The notes under the pieces were generated by a model, which did not search any database, had not been told where the DNA came from, and worked only from the letters and a program-made list of their open reading frames with translations. A program made the translations under genes and the position numbers. This document shows, piece by piece, positions 1-5,484 of a stretch of DNA of 8,367 bases (position 1 is the first letter of the stretch; the number at the start of each line of letters is the position of its first letter). The stretch is from DASYAN01 sp036501345 (GTDB lineage: Bacteria > Chloroflexota > Ktedonobacteria > Ktedonobacterales > Ktedonobacteraceae), in assembly GCA_036501345.1 (NCBI GenBank), contig DASYAN010000101.1:1-8367 (forward strand), in the 5' to 3' direction.

Positions 1-1929
1 CTGTATTTATTTGGGCAAGGAAAGCATTATCACCTTTATGAGAAAATGGGGGCACATCTGCGCACCATAAATGGTGTAACCGGTATTAACTTCGCCGTCT
101 GGGCTCCCAATGCGCTCACAGTTTCGGTCATCGGTGACTTCAATGGCTGGAATCGTTCTGAGCATCCGATGAATTTGCGTCACAACGACCTGGGAGTGTG
201 GGAATGCTTTGTCCCTGACCTGCAGGCTGGTGTACTCTACAAATATGCTATTTATTCACGTTTCAATAACTATGCCGTCGATAAAATCGATCCGTACGGC
301 TTTGCAGCTGAACTACGTCCTAATACCGCCAGCATCGTGGCTGATATCCATCAATACACCTGGCACGACGATCTATGGATACAGCATCGCGAACAGAAGC
401 AGCAATTCAACGCGCCAATCTCCATCTATGAAGTCCACCTTGGTTCCTGGCGGCATATACCGGAACGACATCAGGAGGGAGCGGTAGAAGAAGATCGCTT
501 CATGACATACCGAGAATTGGCACCTGCACTGGCCTCTTACGTGAAAGATCTAGGCTTTACGCATATCGAACTAATGCCAATTACAGAATATCCCTTTGAC
601 GGCTCCTGGGGCTACCAGGTCTCAGGCTTTTACGCTCCCACGAGCCGTTTTGGTCCACCAGAAGACTTTCAATATTTTGTTGATTATATGCATCAACAGG
701 GCATTGGCATTATCCTTGACTGGGTTCCATCACACTTCCCGAAAGATGGCCCGGCACTCAGCTATTTCGATGGCACACACCTCTACGAGTACTCTGATCC
801 CCGCAAAGGAGAGCATAAGCAATGGGGAACGTATGTCTTTGATTATGGGCGAAGCGAGGTACGCAACTTCTTGATCGCAAGCGCTCTGTTCTGGCTACGT
901 GAATATCATATCGATGGCCTACGGGTCGACGCGGTCGCCTCTATGCTCTACCTTGACTATATGCGTGAGCAGGGTGAGACTATCACTAATCAATACGGTG
1001 GTCGCGAACACCTAGAAGCTGTGGGATTTCTACGCGAGCTTAACGAGGCCGTCTACGGTCAAGTACCGGGCACAATCACGATTGCCGAAGAGTCCAGTGC
1101 ATGGCCCCTGGTTTCTCGACCTACCTATGTCGGAGGGCTGGGCTTCACCTTTAAGTGGAATATGGGTTGGATGCACGACATGTTACAATATATGCACATG
1201 GACCCAATCCATCGACGTTATCACCATAACAATATCACCTTCTCGCTCATGTATGCCTACTCTGAGAACTTCATCTTACCTCTCTCACACGACGAGGTCG
1301 TACATATCAAAGGTTCCATGACCAATAAGATGCCCGGCGATCTCTGGCAACGGTTCGCTAACCTGAGAGCTTTCTACGGCTATATGTGGGGGCATCCTGG
1401 CAAAAAGTTGCTCTTTATGGGTGGCGAGTTCGGACAGTGGAGTGAATGGAACTATAAAGAGAGTCTCGATTGGCACCTACTCGAACCATCAAGCGATCCG
1501 CTCCACCGACAGTTATACGATTTCATGCGGGTCCTCAACAAACTCTACCAGAACGAACCAGCCCTGAGCGCACTCGATTGCGATCCTGGCGGCTTCTCCT
1601 GGATTGATTGCTACGACTCCGACAATAGTGTCATCTCGTTTATGCGGCGCAGTCAGTATAGTGACGACACGCTGGTATGTGTCTGTAATTTCACCCCCAT
1701 ACCACGCCATGGCTATCGTGTAGGGGTACCAGAGGCGGGAGAATACTATGAAGTGCTCAATAGCGACGATCCGCGCTATGGTGGCAGTGGATTGCTCAAT
1801 AGCCAGCCAATGCCGAGCGGTCCCATCTACTGGCAATCATGCCCGCATTCGATACTGCTGACACTGCCACCTTTGAGTACGATTATGCTCAAGCGGCGAG
1901 TAGCTAGACAGCAGTCAAACAGAGCATGA
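1..1929 (+). CDS. glgB: 1,4-alpha-glucan branching enzyme (GH13), 5'-truncated by the window edge
   Basis: Glycogen branching enzyme: it cleaves an alpha-1,4 glucan chain and transfers the fragment to form an alpha-1,6 branch, in the cytoplasm. The reading frame is open back to base 1. The codons before the ATG at 46 encode LYLFGQGKHYHLYEK, the conserved lead-in of short-form branching enzymes, so the true start lies off the window, probably 10-20 codons upstream. Counting from the ATG at 46, an N-terminal CBM48 domain covers about residues 8-90 (FAVWAPNA, GDFNGWN). The GH13 barrel carries region I DWVPSHF (225-231), the nucleophile Asp295 in DGLRVDAV (nt 928-930), the acid/base Glu348 in TIAEES (nt 1087-1089) and Asp416 in PLSHDEVVH (nt 1291-1293). 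The C-terminal beta domain covers about 520-620 and ends in a basic tail. All catalytic residues are present and there is no frameshift. Family and function are very secure; no other glycogen gene is visible here. Confidence 0.97.
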   Translation: MYLFGQGKHYHLYEKMGAHLRTINGVTGINFAVWAPNALTVSVIGDFNGWNRSEHPMNLRHNDLGVWECFVPDLQAGVLYKYAIYSRFNNYAVDKIDPYGFAAELRPNTASIVADIHQYTWHDDLWIQHREQKQQFNAPISIYEVHLGSWRHIPERHQEGAVEEDRFMTYRELAPALASYVKDLGFTHIELMPITEYPFDGSWGYQVSGFYAPTSRFGPPEDFQYFVDYMHQQGIGIILDWVPSHFPKDGPALSYFDGTHLYEYSDPRKGEHKQWGTYVFDYGRSEVRNFLIASALFWLREYHIDGLRVDAVASMLYLDYMREQGETITNQYGGREHLEAVGFLRELNEAVYGQVPGTITIAEESSAWPLVSRPTYVGGLGFTFKWNMGWMHDMLQYMHMDPIHRRYHHNNITFSLMYAYSENFILPLSHDEVVHIKGSMTNKMPGDLWQRFANLRAFYGYMWGHPGKKLLFMGGEFGQWSEWNYKESLDWHLLEPSSDPLHRQLYDFMRVLNKLYQNEPALSALDCDPGGFSWIDCYDSDNSVISFMRRSQYSDDTLVCVCNFTPIPRHGYRVGVPEAGEYYEVLNSDDPRYGGSGLLNSQPMPSGPIYWQSCPHSILLTLPPLSTIMLKRRVARQQSNRA

Positions 1930-2030
1930 CTTGGTAAGATGAGCTAGTTAGTCAAGCTAAGCAACTGGAAGGGTTTCTTGGTCGAACGAGAGAATCTCTG
2001 TGGGATAAGGTGTATTCCACTTCCCACTTC

Positions 2031-2060
2031 GACCATACCGCCCACATGAGCGATATGGTC
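2031..2060. repeat. Inverted repeat in the convergent glgB/LOG gap
   Basis: GACCATA (2031-2037) pairs perfectly with TATGGTC (2054-2060) across a 16-nt loop. There is no T-tract on either strand. It lies between two convergent genes and could help stop transcription or stabilise 3' ends, but no function can be read from the sequence. Confidence 0.35.
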
Positions 2061-2083
2061 TGAGCTCTCCCTGCCCACTACTT

Positions 2084-2105
2084 TGGTAGGCCATTACCAC
2101 TTTTT
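2084..2105 (+). terminator. Weak candidate terminator after glgB
   Basis: A short stem, TGGTAG (2084-2089) with TTACCA (2094-2099, one G-T pair), is followed by C and five T residues (2101-2105). It lies about 155 bp after the glgB stop. The stem is short and AT-rich, so this is only a candidate. The separate hairpins at 2031-2060 and 2114-2132 lie in the same convergent gap and may contribute. Confidence 0.25.
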
Positions 2106-2113
2106 AATCGAGG

Positions 2114-2132
2114 CTAGATGCATTTCATCTAG
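2114..2132. repeat. Hairpin downstream of the LOG gene stop
   Basis: CTAGATG (2114-2120) and CATCTAG (2126-2132) form a perfect 7-bp stem with a 5-nt loop, 14 bp beyond the LOG stop codon on the minus strand. Reading leftward, the following bases are not a U-tract, so it is not a textbook intrinsic terminator. It may still act as a 3'-end hairpin for the leftward LOG transcript. Confidence 0.35.
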
Positions 2133-2146
2133 ATCTGAAGATGTGA

Positions 2147-3025
2147 TTAGCGGATAGACGTCTCGCGCTTGTGATTGGCCTTTTCCAGACGGCCGTTGCG
2201 CTGGTAGGCATCACAGACCCACTGACATATTTCCTCAGGATTATCAGACATGCGCAGTAACTCGAAATCTGGCGGGGAAATGTTCTCAAGTTTGAGCATT
2301 GTATCACGCAGCCAACCGATTAATCCGCCCCAATACTCAGAGCCATAGAGAATGATGGGGAAGTTACTGACCTTTTGCGTTTGGATGAGTGTCAAGGCCT
2401 CAAAGAGTTCGTCCATTGTGCCAAAGCCACCAGGGAAAATGATGAAGGCGTTGGAGTATTTGATGAAAAGGGTTTTGCGCACAAAAAAGTAACGAAAATC
2501 AAGCGAGATGTCCATGTACGGGTTTGATGTCTGCTCAAAGGGCAGTTCAATATTGCAACCAATTGAGAGATTACCACCTTCTTGCGCACCTTTATTGGCA
2601 GCTTCCATAATACCAGGTCCACCACCAGTAATGATGCCAAAGCCAGCCTTTGCCAATAAGCTTGCGGTCGTTACTGCTGCAATGTAGTTGGGATCATCCG
2701 GCTTTGTCCGTGCAGAGCCGAAGATGGCAATTGATGGAGGAATATGAGCCAGGGCATCAAAACCATTGACGAACTCACTCATAATGCGCATGATACGCCA
2801 GGGATCGGTAATTGTGAAATCAAAGTTGAGCGCACGTTCAAAGGCGTGATGCTCTTCTTCTATCTGTTCCTGAGGCACTGGTTCACTTGGGCTGACGAGG
2901 GGTTGCGCCTGTCGAACTAGCAGCCGTTCGTCTTCGGTAATCCTATGACCTTGAGTACGGAGAGATTTATAACGCGCTTTTGCGCCTCGACGACCGGTAC
3001 CATTGAATTTCCCATTGCGATTCAT
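2147..3025 (-). CDS. LOG-family nucleoside-monophosphate phosphoribohydrolase (long form)
   Basis: LOG (lonely guy, TIGR00730-type) Rossmann-fold protein of 292 aa. Characterised relatives hydrolyse N6-modified AMP or plain nucleoside monophosphates to the free base and ribose 5-phosphate, acting in cytokinin activation or nucleotide salvage; the substrate here cannot be told. The signature motifs are GGGPGIM (134-140) and PGGFGTMDE (198-206, catalytic Glu206), with the conserved Arg183-Lys184 before the PGG strand. The core covers about 95-275. The first 60 residues are an extra hydrophilic, basic N-terminal stretch (GRRGAKARYK) that short LOG proteins lack. The ATG at 3025 is chosen because AAGAGGTG lies 6 nt upstream; an upstream TTG at 3076 would extend the frame by 17 codons but lacks such a site. 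The gene follows a strong terminator and so is probably transcribed on its own. Confidence 0.9.
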   Translation of the reverse strand: MNRNGKFNGTGRRGAKARYKSLRTQGHRITEDERLLVRQAQPLVSPSEPVPQEQIEEEHHAFERALNFDFTITDPWRIMRIMSEFVNGFDALAHIPPSIAIFGSARTKPDDPNYIAAVTTASLLAKAGFGIITGGGPGIMEAANKGAQEGGNLSIGCNIELPFEQTSNPYMDISLDFRYFFVRKTLFIKYSNAFIIFPGGFGTMDELFEALTLIQTQKVSNFPIILYGSEYWGGLIGWLRDTMLKLENISPPDFELLRMSDNPEEICQWVCDAYQRNGRLEKANHKRETSIR

Positions 3026-3031
3026 AAACAA

Positions 3032-3039
3032 CACCTCTT
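3032..3039 (-). promoter_or_regulatory. Shine-Dalgarno that fixes the LOG start
   Basis: The minus strand reads AAGAGGTG six bases before the ATG at 3025. This supports the 292-aa product over the longer TTG-initiated frame. Confidence 0.75.
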
Positions 3040-3110
3040 GCCGACTAACTAACATAAGCACATTCAATAGAAACAAAGCAACTACTCAGGTAGCAATCCG
3101 GCAGATCCAC

Positions 3111-3175
3111 GCGATTTATCGCCCAGGGTAGAGGGGCCCGATTTGATTTATCGCGCCCGCTGCCCCCTTGGGCAG
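3111..3175. repeat. GC-rich palindromic intergenic repeat (copy A)
   Basis: Two direct copies of GATTTATCGC lie at 3113-3122 and 3145-3154. The first sits inside a near-perfect palindrome, GCGATTTATCGC. Between them is GGTAGAGGGGCCCGATTT (3127-3144). An adjoining hairpin, CTGCCC (3160-3165) with GGGCAG (3170-3175), ends the segment. The GGTAG/GGGGC/CGATTTA core is shared with the element at 4712-4808 on the opposite strand, so this looks like a member of a dispersed intergenic repeat family. It lies in the leader or promoter region of the LOG gene. Confidence 0.5.
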
Positions 3176-3196
3176 GTTCGCAGAGGAAGAGTCTAC

Positions 3197-3225
3197 AAAA
3201 CCCTGTTTGTCGCAAACAGGGCTTT
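3197..3225 (-). terminator. Intrinsic terminator of the DnaX-C-like/M48 operon
   Basis: A perfect 9-bp stem is formed by CCCTGTTTG (3201-3209) and CAAACAGGG (3213-3221) around a 3-nt loop, and TTTTG follows it on the minus strand. An A-rich run on the 5' side extends the pairing past one mismatch. It lies about 25 bp beyond the M48 stop codon, the right position for a Rho-independent terminator of leftward transcription, and separates that operon from LOG. Confidence 0.8.
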
Positions 3226-3250
3226 GGAAGCGAGATTCTCTCGACAAAAA

Positions 3251-4291
3251 CTAGGCTATTGTTCCGCCGCAAAAGCTACAGAAACGCTGATTGGCCTGCT
3301 CGCGTTCACAATGTGGGCAACGGACCAGTTGTGGCTCAACAGAGGACGGTGCTGGAGTACTCGCTGGAGTACTTGAGGGTTGTCCCGTTCCCGCTCCCTT
3401 GCCATTGCTCCCATTGTTACCATTGCTCCCATAAGTAGGAACACGTGGGTAGCGGCCAGCCAGAATATCTTTATATTGCTGACTTTCGGCCCAATTGACA
3501 CTTTCACGTGCGCGTACAATGATGAGTGGATGGCTGACCGCGCTGACCATTAACAGCTTATACATACGGTCCAGCAGATTAACATCAACCTCTTGGTACA
3601 AATCTGCTTGCTTGAGAAATTCCTGCGCATCCATTTGATCGCGCTGAAAGAGCGTTCCTCCTGCGAGCTTCATCATCAAAGAAAGCATCACTTGCGAATC
3701 TTGGACTACTAGTGAAGCGGCGCGATCTGCAGTAAACTCCGACTTGCGATCCCATTCCAATAACGCCGCTTCAAGAGAACGACCAATCAGACGTCCAAGA
3801 CCTAATGTCATATCACCAACAATCGTAAGAAGCAAGCTGATGCAGCGGGCCATCGTCTTGTAAAGCACATGACCCGACTTGATATGGCCAAGCTCGTGGG
3901 CAATCACTGCCAGGACTTCTTGCTCACTCATCAAATCTATCAGACCAGTTGTGACAATAATGTAGGGACGCTCACAGCCACTCGTCCAGGCATTGGGCAC
4001 TGGATTCTGTGCTGCATAGAGTTCTGGCTCGGGCATATCTAGAATGGCACAGGCTTCTTGAAATAGGCCATAAAGCTGCGGGCATTGCGTGGAAGAGACA
4101 CGAACAGTCTGGGCGACATTTTGAATATAAGCAATTCTTTCGGGAAACAACTCGATAAATTTACGTACCACTATGTCTAACCCAGGCACCCGTTGGAGAG
4201 CACTAAGTGCAGCACGATCATAGGGATGCTGCAGAGCAATTGGGTCTATGCCCGGAAAACGATGTCGCATATTTGGCTGAGCTGTGGACAT
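3251..4291 (-). CDS. M48-family zinc metallopeptidase with C-terminal zinc ribbon
   Basis: Predicted 346-aa zinc peptidase of the M48 (HtpX/Ste24/Oma1-like) clan. The HEXXH motif is HELGH (132-136), with His132, Glu133 and His136, and the third ligand is Glu185 in KSEFTADRAA. HPLIIVRARE (254-263) matches the region where M48 proteins carry their conserved HP-x3-R-x2 motif. A moderately hydrophobic stretch (150-170) follows the active site, but there are no N-terminal membrane helices as in HtpX, so it may be soluble or peripheral. After a Gly/Asn/Ser then Thr/Pro/Ala linker (287-320) comes a C4 zinc ribbon: CPHC (325-328) and CSFC (338-341). The ATG at 4291 has GGAAGGAG 11 nt upstream and begins 31 nt after the stop of the small gene before it, so the two are probably co-transcribed. 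The frame stays open upstream to 4438, but that part overlaps the neighbouring gene. The substrate is unknown. Confidence 0.88.
   Translation of the reverse strand: MSTAQPNMRHRFPGIDPIALQHPYDRAALSALQRVPGLDIVVRKFIELFPERIAYIQNVAQTVRVSSTQCPQLYGLFQEACAILDMPEPELYAAQNPVPNAWTSGCERPYIIVTTGLIDLMSEQEVLAVIAHELGHIKSGHVLYKTMARCISLLLTIVGDMTLGLGRLIGRSLEAALLEWDRKSEFTADRAASLVVQDSQVMLSLMMKLAGGTLFQRDQMDAQEFLKQADLYQEVDVNLLDRMYKLLMVSAVSHPLIIVRARESVNWAESQQYKDILAGRYPRVPTYGSNGNNGSNGKGAGTGQPSSTPASTPAPSSVEPQLVRCPHCEREQANQRFCSFCGGTIA
3351..3432. repeat. Short direct repeats encoding the M48 linker
   Basis: GCTGGAGTACT occurs at 3351-3361 and 3363-3373, and CCATTGCTCCCAT occurs at 3402-3414 and 3420-3432. They encode the low-complexity linker (STPASTPA and SNGNNGSNG) between the peptidase domain and the zinc ribbon. 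Such repeats can vary in number between strains without breaking the frame, because the offsets are 12 and 18 bp. Confidence 0.6.
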
Positions 4292-4322
4292 ATAGCAGAA
4301 GACTCCTTCCAGACCCAGCAAT

Positions 4323-4646
4323 CTACACTTCAAACTCAACAATAATCCGAGGCAACTTGAGTTCGGCAGTGCGATGATAATACAATCGTATTGCCTGGGC
4401 CACAATCTCATTATCACGAGGATGGCGCAATTTGTCATGCTGCGCAGCAGGCTTAGTAATTACCTGAATACGCCATATGCCATTCATACGCTTGAGACTA
4501 GCCGGGGTTGCAAGGCGTAGGAGCGATGCTATACGGGGTGATTGACGGTTCACAATCAAGAGAATATCCGACCAGTGCTCATGCATCAGAGAAGTAAATT
4601 GTTCCGCGAACTCATCATATCGCGTGTGGGATGTCTCTTGCTCCAT
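4323..4646 (-). CDS. Small freestanding protein resembling the DnaX (gamma/tau) C-terminal domain
   Basis: A 107-aa protein with an ideal AGGAGG 6 nt before its ATG, so the gene is very likely real. By eye the sequence follows the pattern of the C-terminal domain of DNA polymerase III gamma/tau from Gram-positive bacteria and Chloroflexi: Trp25 in HWSDILLIV, then SPRIASLLRLATP (36-48), an NG-x-W-x-I-x-V strand (55-62), DNEIVAQAI (78-86), and a final strand LPRIIVEFEV (98-107). It lacks the AAA+ ATPase part of DnaX, so it is a single domain on its own. It lies first in an apparent operon with the M48 peptidase, 31 nt apart. The family call rests on pattern memory only; it could be an unrelated alpha/beta protein of unknown function. 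There is no signal peptide or membrane segment. Confidence 0.7.
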   Translation of the reverse strand: MEQETSHTRYDEFAEQFTSLMHEHWSDILLIVNRQSPRIASLLRLATPASLKRMNGIWRIQVITKPAAQHDKLRHPRDNEIVAQAIRLYYHRTAELKLPRIIVEFEV

Positions 4647-4652
4647 GGAGGG

Positions 4653-4658
4653 CCTCCT
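4653..4658 (-). promoter_or_regulatory. Consensus Shine-Dalgarno of the DnaX-C-like gene
   Basis: AGGAGG on the minus strand, 6 nt before the ATG at 4646. It is the best evidence that this small frame is translated. Confidence 0.8.
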
Positions 4659-4711
4659 GAATTCAACTCAAGATACCAGGTGTGTTCAATAAATAGGTCC
4701 CCTTTTCCTCT

Positions 4712-4808
4712 CTCAGGTACTACGAATGCGGTAAATCGAGCCCCTACCGATGGCGAATTCTTGATAGTAAATTGGGCGTTGACCAGACCAGCCCTATCAG
4801 TACCTGAG
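4712..4808. repeat. 97-bp element bounded by 10-bp perfect inverted repeats (repeat copy B)
   Basis: CTCAGGTACT (4712-4721) and AGTACCTGAG (4799-4808) are perfect inverted repeats that bound a non-coding interior. On the minus strand the interior reads GAATTCGCCATC, then GGTAGGGGCTCGATTTACCG, which shares its GGTAG/GGGGC/CGATTTA core with copy A upstream of LOG. No flanking target duplication is obvious. It resembles a small dispersed intergenic repeat or MITE-like unit rather than an insertion sequence; there is no transposase. Confidence 0.5.
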
Positions 4809-4859
4809 TAGTTACTCCCCCTCTCTTCTAACCTCATGCCCAAAAGTAGTCTATTTAAC

Positions 4860-4879
4860 GATCCTCTTTGATCCTCTTT
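4860..4879. repeat. Perfect 10-bp tandem duplication
   Basis: GATCCTCTTT is repeated exactly at 4860-4869 and 4870-4879 in the intergenic region, upstream of the candidate yjbQ promoter. It could be replication slippage or a paired binding site. Confidence 0.6.
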
Positions 4880-4901
4880 TGTTTCAGGCCCCTTTGACGA
4901 C

Positions 4902-4919
4902 AGTTTTGTCAGCAAAACT
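4902..4919. repeat. Small perfect hairpin
   Basis: AGTTTTG (4902-4908) and CAAAACT (4913-4919) form a 7-bp stem with loop TCAG. It overlaps the candidate -35 element for yjbQ, so it may be an operator half or have no function. Confidence 0.4.
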
Positions 4920-4935
4920 TCAACACTAGTATTCT
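4906..4935 (+). promoter_or_regulatory. Candidate sigma-70-type promoter for yjbQ
   Basis: TTGTCA (4906-4911) and TATTCT (4930-4935) are separated by 18 bp, giving five and four matches to the consensus. Transcription would start near 4942, just before the inverted repeat at 4946-4974. An alternative is the extended -10 TGATATGCT (5013-5021), which has no good -35. Neither is certain. Confidence 0.3.
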
Positions 4936-4945
4936 AACATATTTC

Positions 4946-4974
4946 ATTCTAGTACTGAGCTTGACTACTAGAAT
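4946..4974. promoter_or_regulatory. Candidate operator or leader hairpin upstream of yjbQ
   Basis: ATTCTAGTA (4946-4954) and TACTAGAAT (4966-4974) are a perfect 9-bp inverted repeat with an 11-nt spacer. A second inverted pair, CTGAGC (4955-4960) and GCTCAG (4976-4981), interlocks with it, so two mutually exclusive hairpins are possible. A third CTAGTA lies at 4926-4931. This arrangement fits either a dimeric repressor site just after the candidate promoter or a structured leader. Confidence 0.4.
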
Positions 4975-5050
4975 TGCTCAGAAGACCAGAAACTTATTAT
5001 TGAACACGGATGTGATATGCTAACAGAGAAAATACCACCGTTCCATCAGA

Positions 5051-5056
5051 AAGGAG
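5051..5056 (+). promoter_or_regulatory. Distant Shine-Dalgarno for yjbQ
   Basis: AAGGAG ends 15 nt before the ATG at 5072, longer than the usual 5-10 nt. No in-frame ATG, GTG or TTG lies closer, and the protein aligns with its family from the ATG, so translation may be weak or helped by structure. Confidence 0.45.
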
Positions 5057-5071
5057 CTCGCGAAAACCATT

Positions 5072-5476
5072 ATGACAACAATCAGTGTCAGAACAAAACA
5101 GAAAGATCAAATTGTAGATATTACCGGAATAGTCGAAAAACATTTACAAGATGTCAAAAATGGGCAAGGTATGTGCATGCTCTTTGTAGCTCACACAACC
5201 TGTGCAATCACTACAGCAGATTTAGATCCAGGAACTGACCTTGATTTTCTCGACGCACTGCGGGGCATACTACCAGAGATCTCTTATCGCCATCCTCATG
5301 ATCCTTCCCATACACCCGATCATATTCTCTCATCTATGATTGGCCCATCCCTTGTGATCCCTTATGCCAATCATAGGCTGCTTTTAGGCACATGGCAACG
5401 CATTATTTTGGTTGAACTGGATGGCCCACGACAGCGTACTGTTCATATTTCATACATTATAAGTCCACCGTTCTAA
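5072..5476 (+). CDS. yjbQ: YjbQ/UPF0047-family enzyme (secondary thiamine-phosphate synthase type)
   Basis: A 134-aa protein of the COG0432 family; the usual length is about 130-140 aa. E. coli YjbQ shows weak thiamine-phosphate synthase activity, but the physiological role of the family is unsettled. The conserved signatures are VDIT (15-18), AHTTCAIT (40-47, His41), the His-rich segment HPHDPSHTPDHILSS (74-88, His74, His80 and His84 as likely metal ligands), IGPSL (90-94), LGTWQRIILVELDGPRQR (105-122) and a closing beta strand. It is cytosolic with no signal peptide. The frame at 5017, which has its own ATG, is a shadow. The gene stands alone on this strand, divergent from the DnaX-C-like operon and convergent with the asparaginase, whose stop lies 8 bp away. 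Confidence 0.93.
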   Translation: MTTISVRTKQKDQIVDITGIVEKHLQDVKNGQGMCMLFVAHTTCAITTADLDPGTDLDFLDALRGILPEISYRHPHDPSHTPDHILSSMIGPSLVIPYANHRLLLGTWQRIILVELDGPRQRTVHISYIISPPF

Positions 5477-5484
5477 CGCTCTCT

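Larger units (their letters stand above)
4647..5071. other. Divergent intergenic region (425 bp)
   Basis: This non-coding stretch separates the leftward DnaX-C-like/M48 operon from the rightward yjbQ gene. From left to right it holds the Shine-Dalgarno of the leftward gene, a 97-bp inverted-repeat-bounded element (4712-4808), a 10-bp tandem duplication (4860-4879), a small hairpin (4902-4919), candidate promoters for yjbQ, a nested inverted repeat (4946-4974) and the yjbQ leader. Frames that cross it in either direction have no convincing start signals. I could not pick out a promoter for the leftward operon with any confidence. Confidence 0.7.

Noticed and set aside
46..1929. glgB starting at the ATG at 46
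   Set aside because: The frame is open to base 1 and the upstream codons encode conserved branching-enzyme sequence (LYLFGQGKHYHLYEK), so the gene is truncated by the window and that ATG is internal.
3111..3175. CRISPR-like repeats
   Set aside because: There are only two 10-bp copies at one spacing, and the copies are internally palindromic; no array or cas gene is present.
3045..3272. Frames on both strands between M48 and LOG
   Set aside because: They cross the terminator hairpin and the palindromic repeat, have no start signals and overlap the ends of real genes.
3251..4438. M48 gene starting at 4438
   Set aside because: The extra 49 residues overlap the upstream small gene out of frame, look unlike the family, and a Shine-Dalgarno supports the ATG at 4291.
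4712..4808. Insertion sequence
   Set aside because: Inverted repeats are present but the interior is under 80 bp with no transposase and no clear target duplication, so at most this is a small non-autonomous repeat.
4586..4915. 109-aa minus-strand frame across the divergent intergenic region
   Set aside because: It overlaps the start of the DnaX-C-like gene in another frame, has no ribosome site, and runs through the intergenic repeat; its peptide looks repeat-derived.
5017..5238. 73-aa plus-strand frame starting just upstream of yjbQ
   Set aside because: It is out of frame with yjbQ and mostly overlaps it, and the composition is not protein-like. The yjbQ frame matches a known family from its own ATG.
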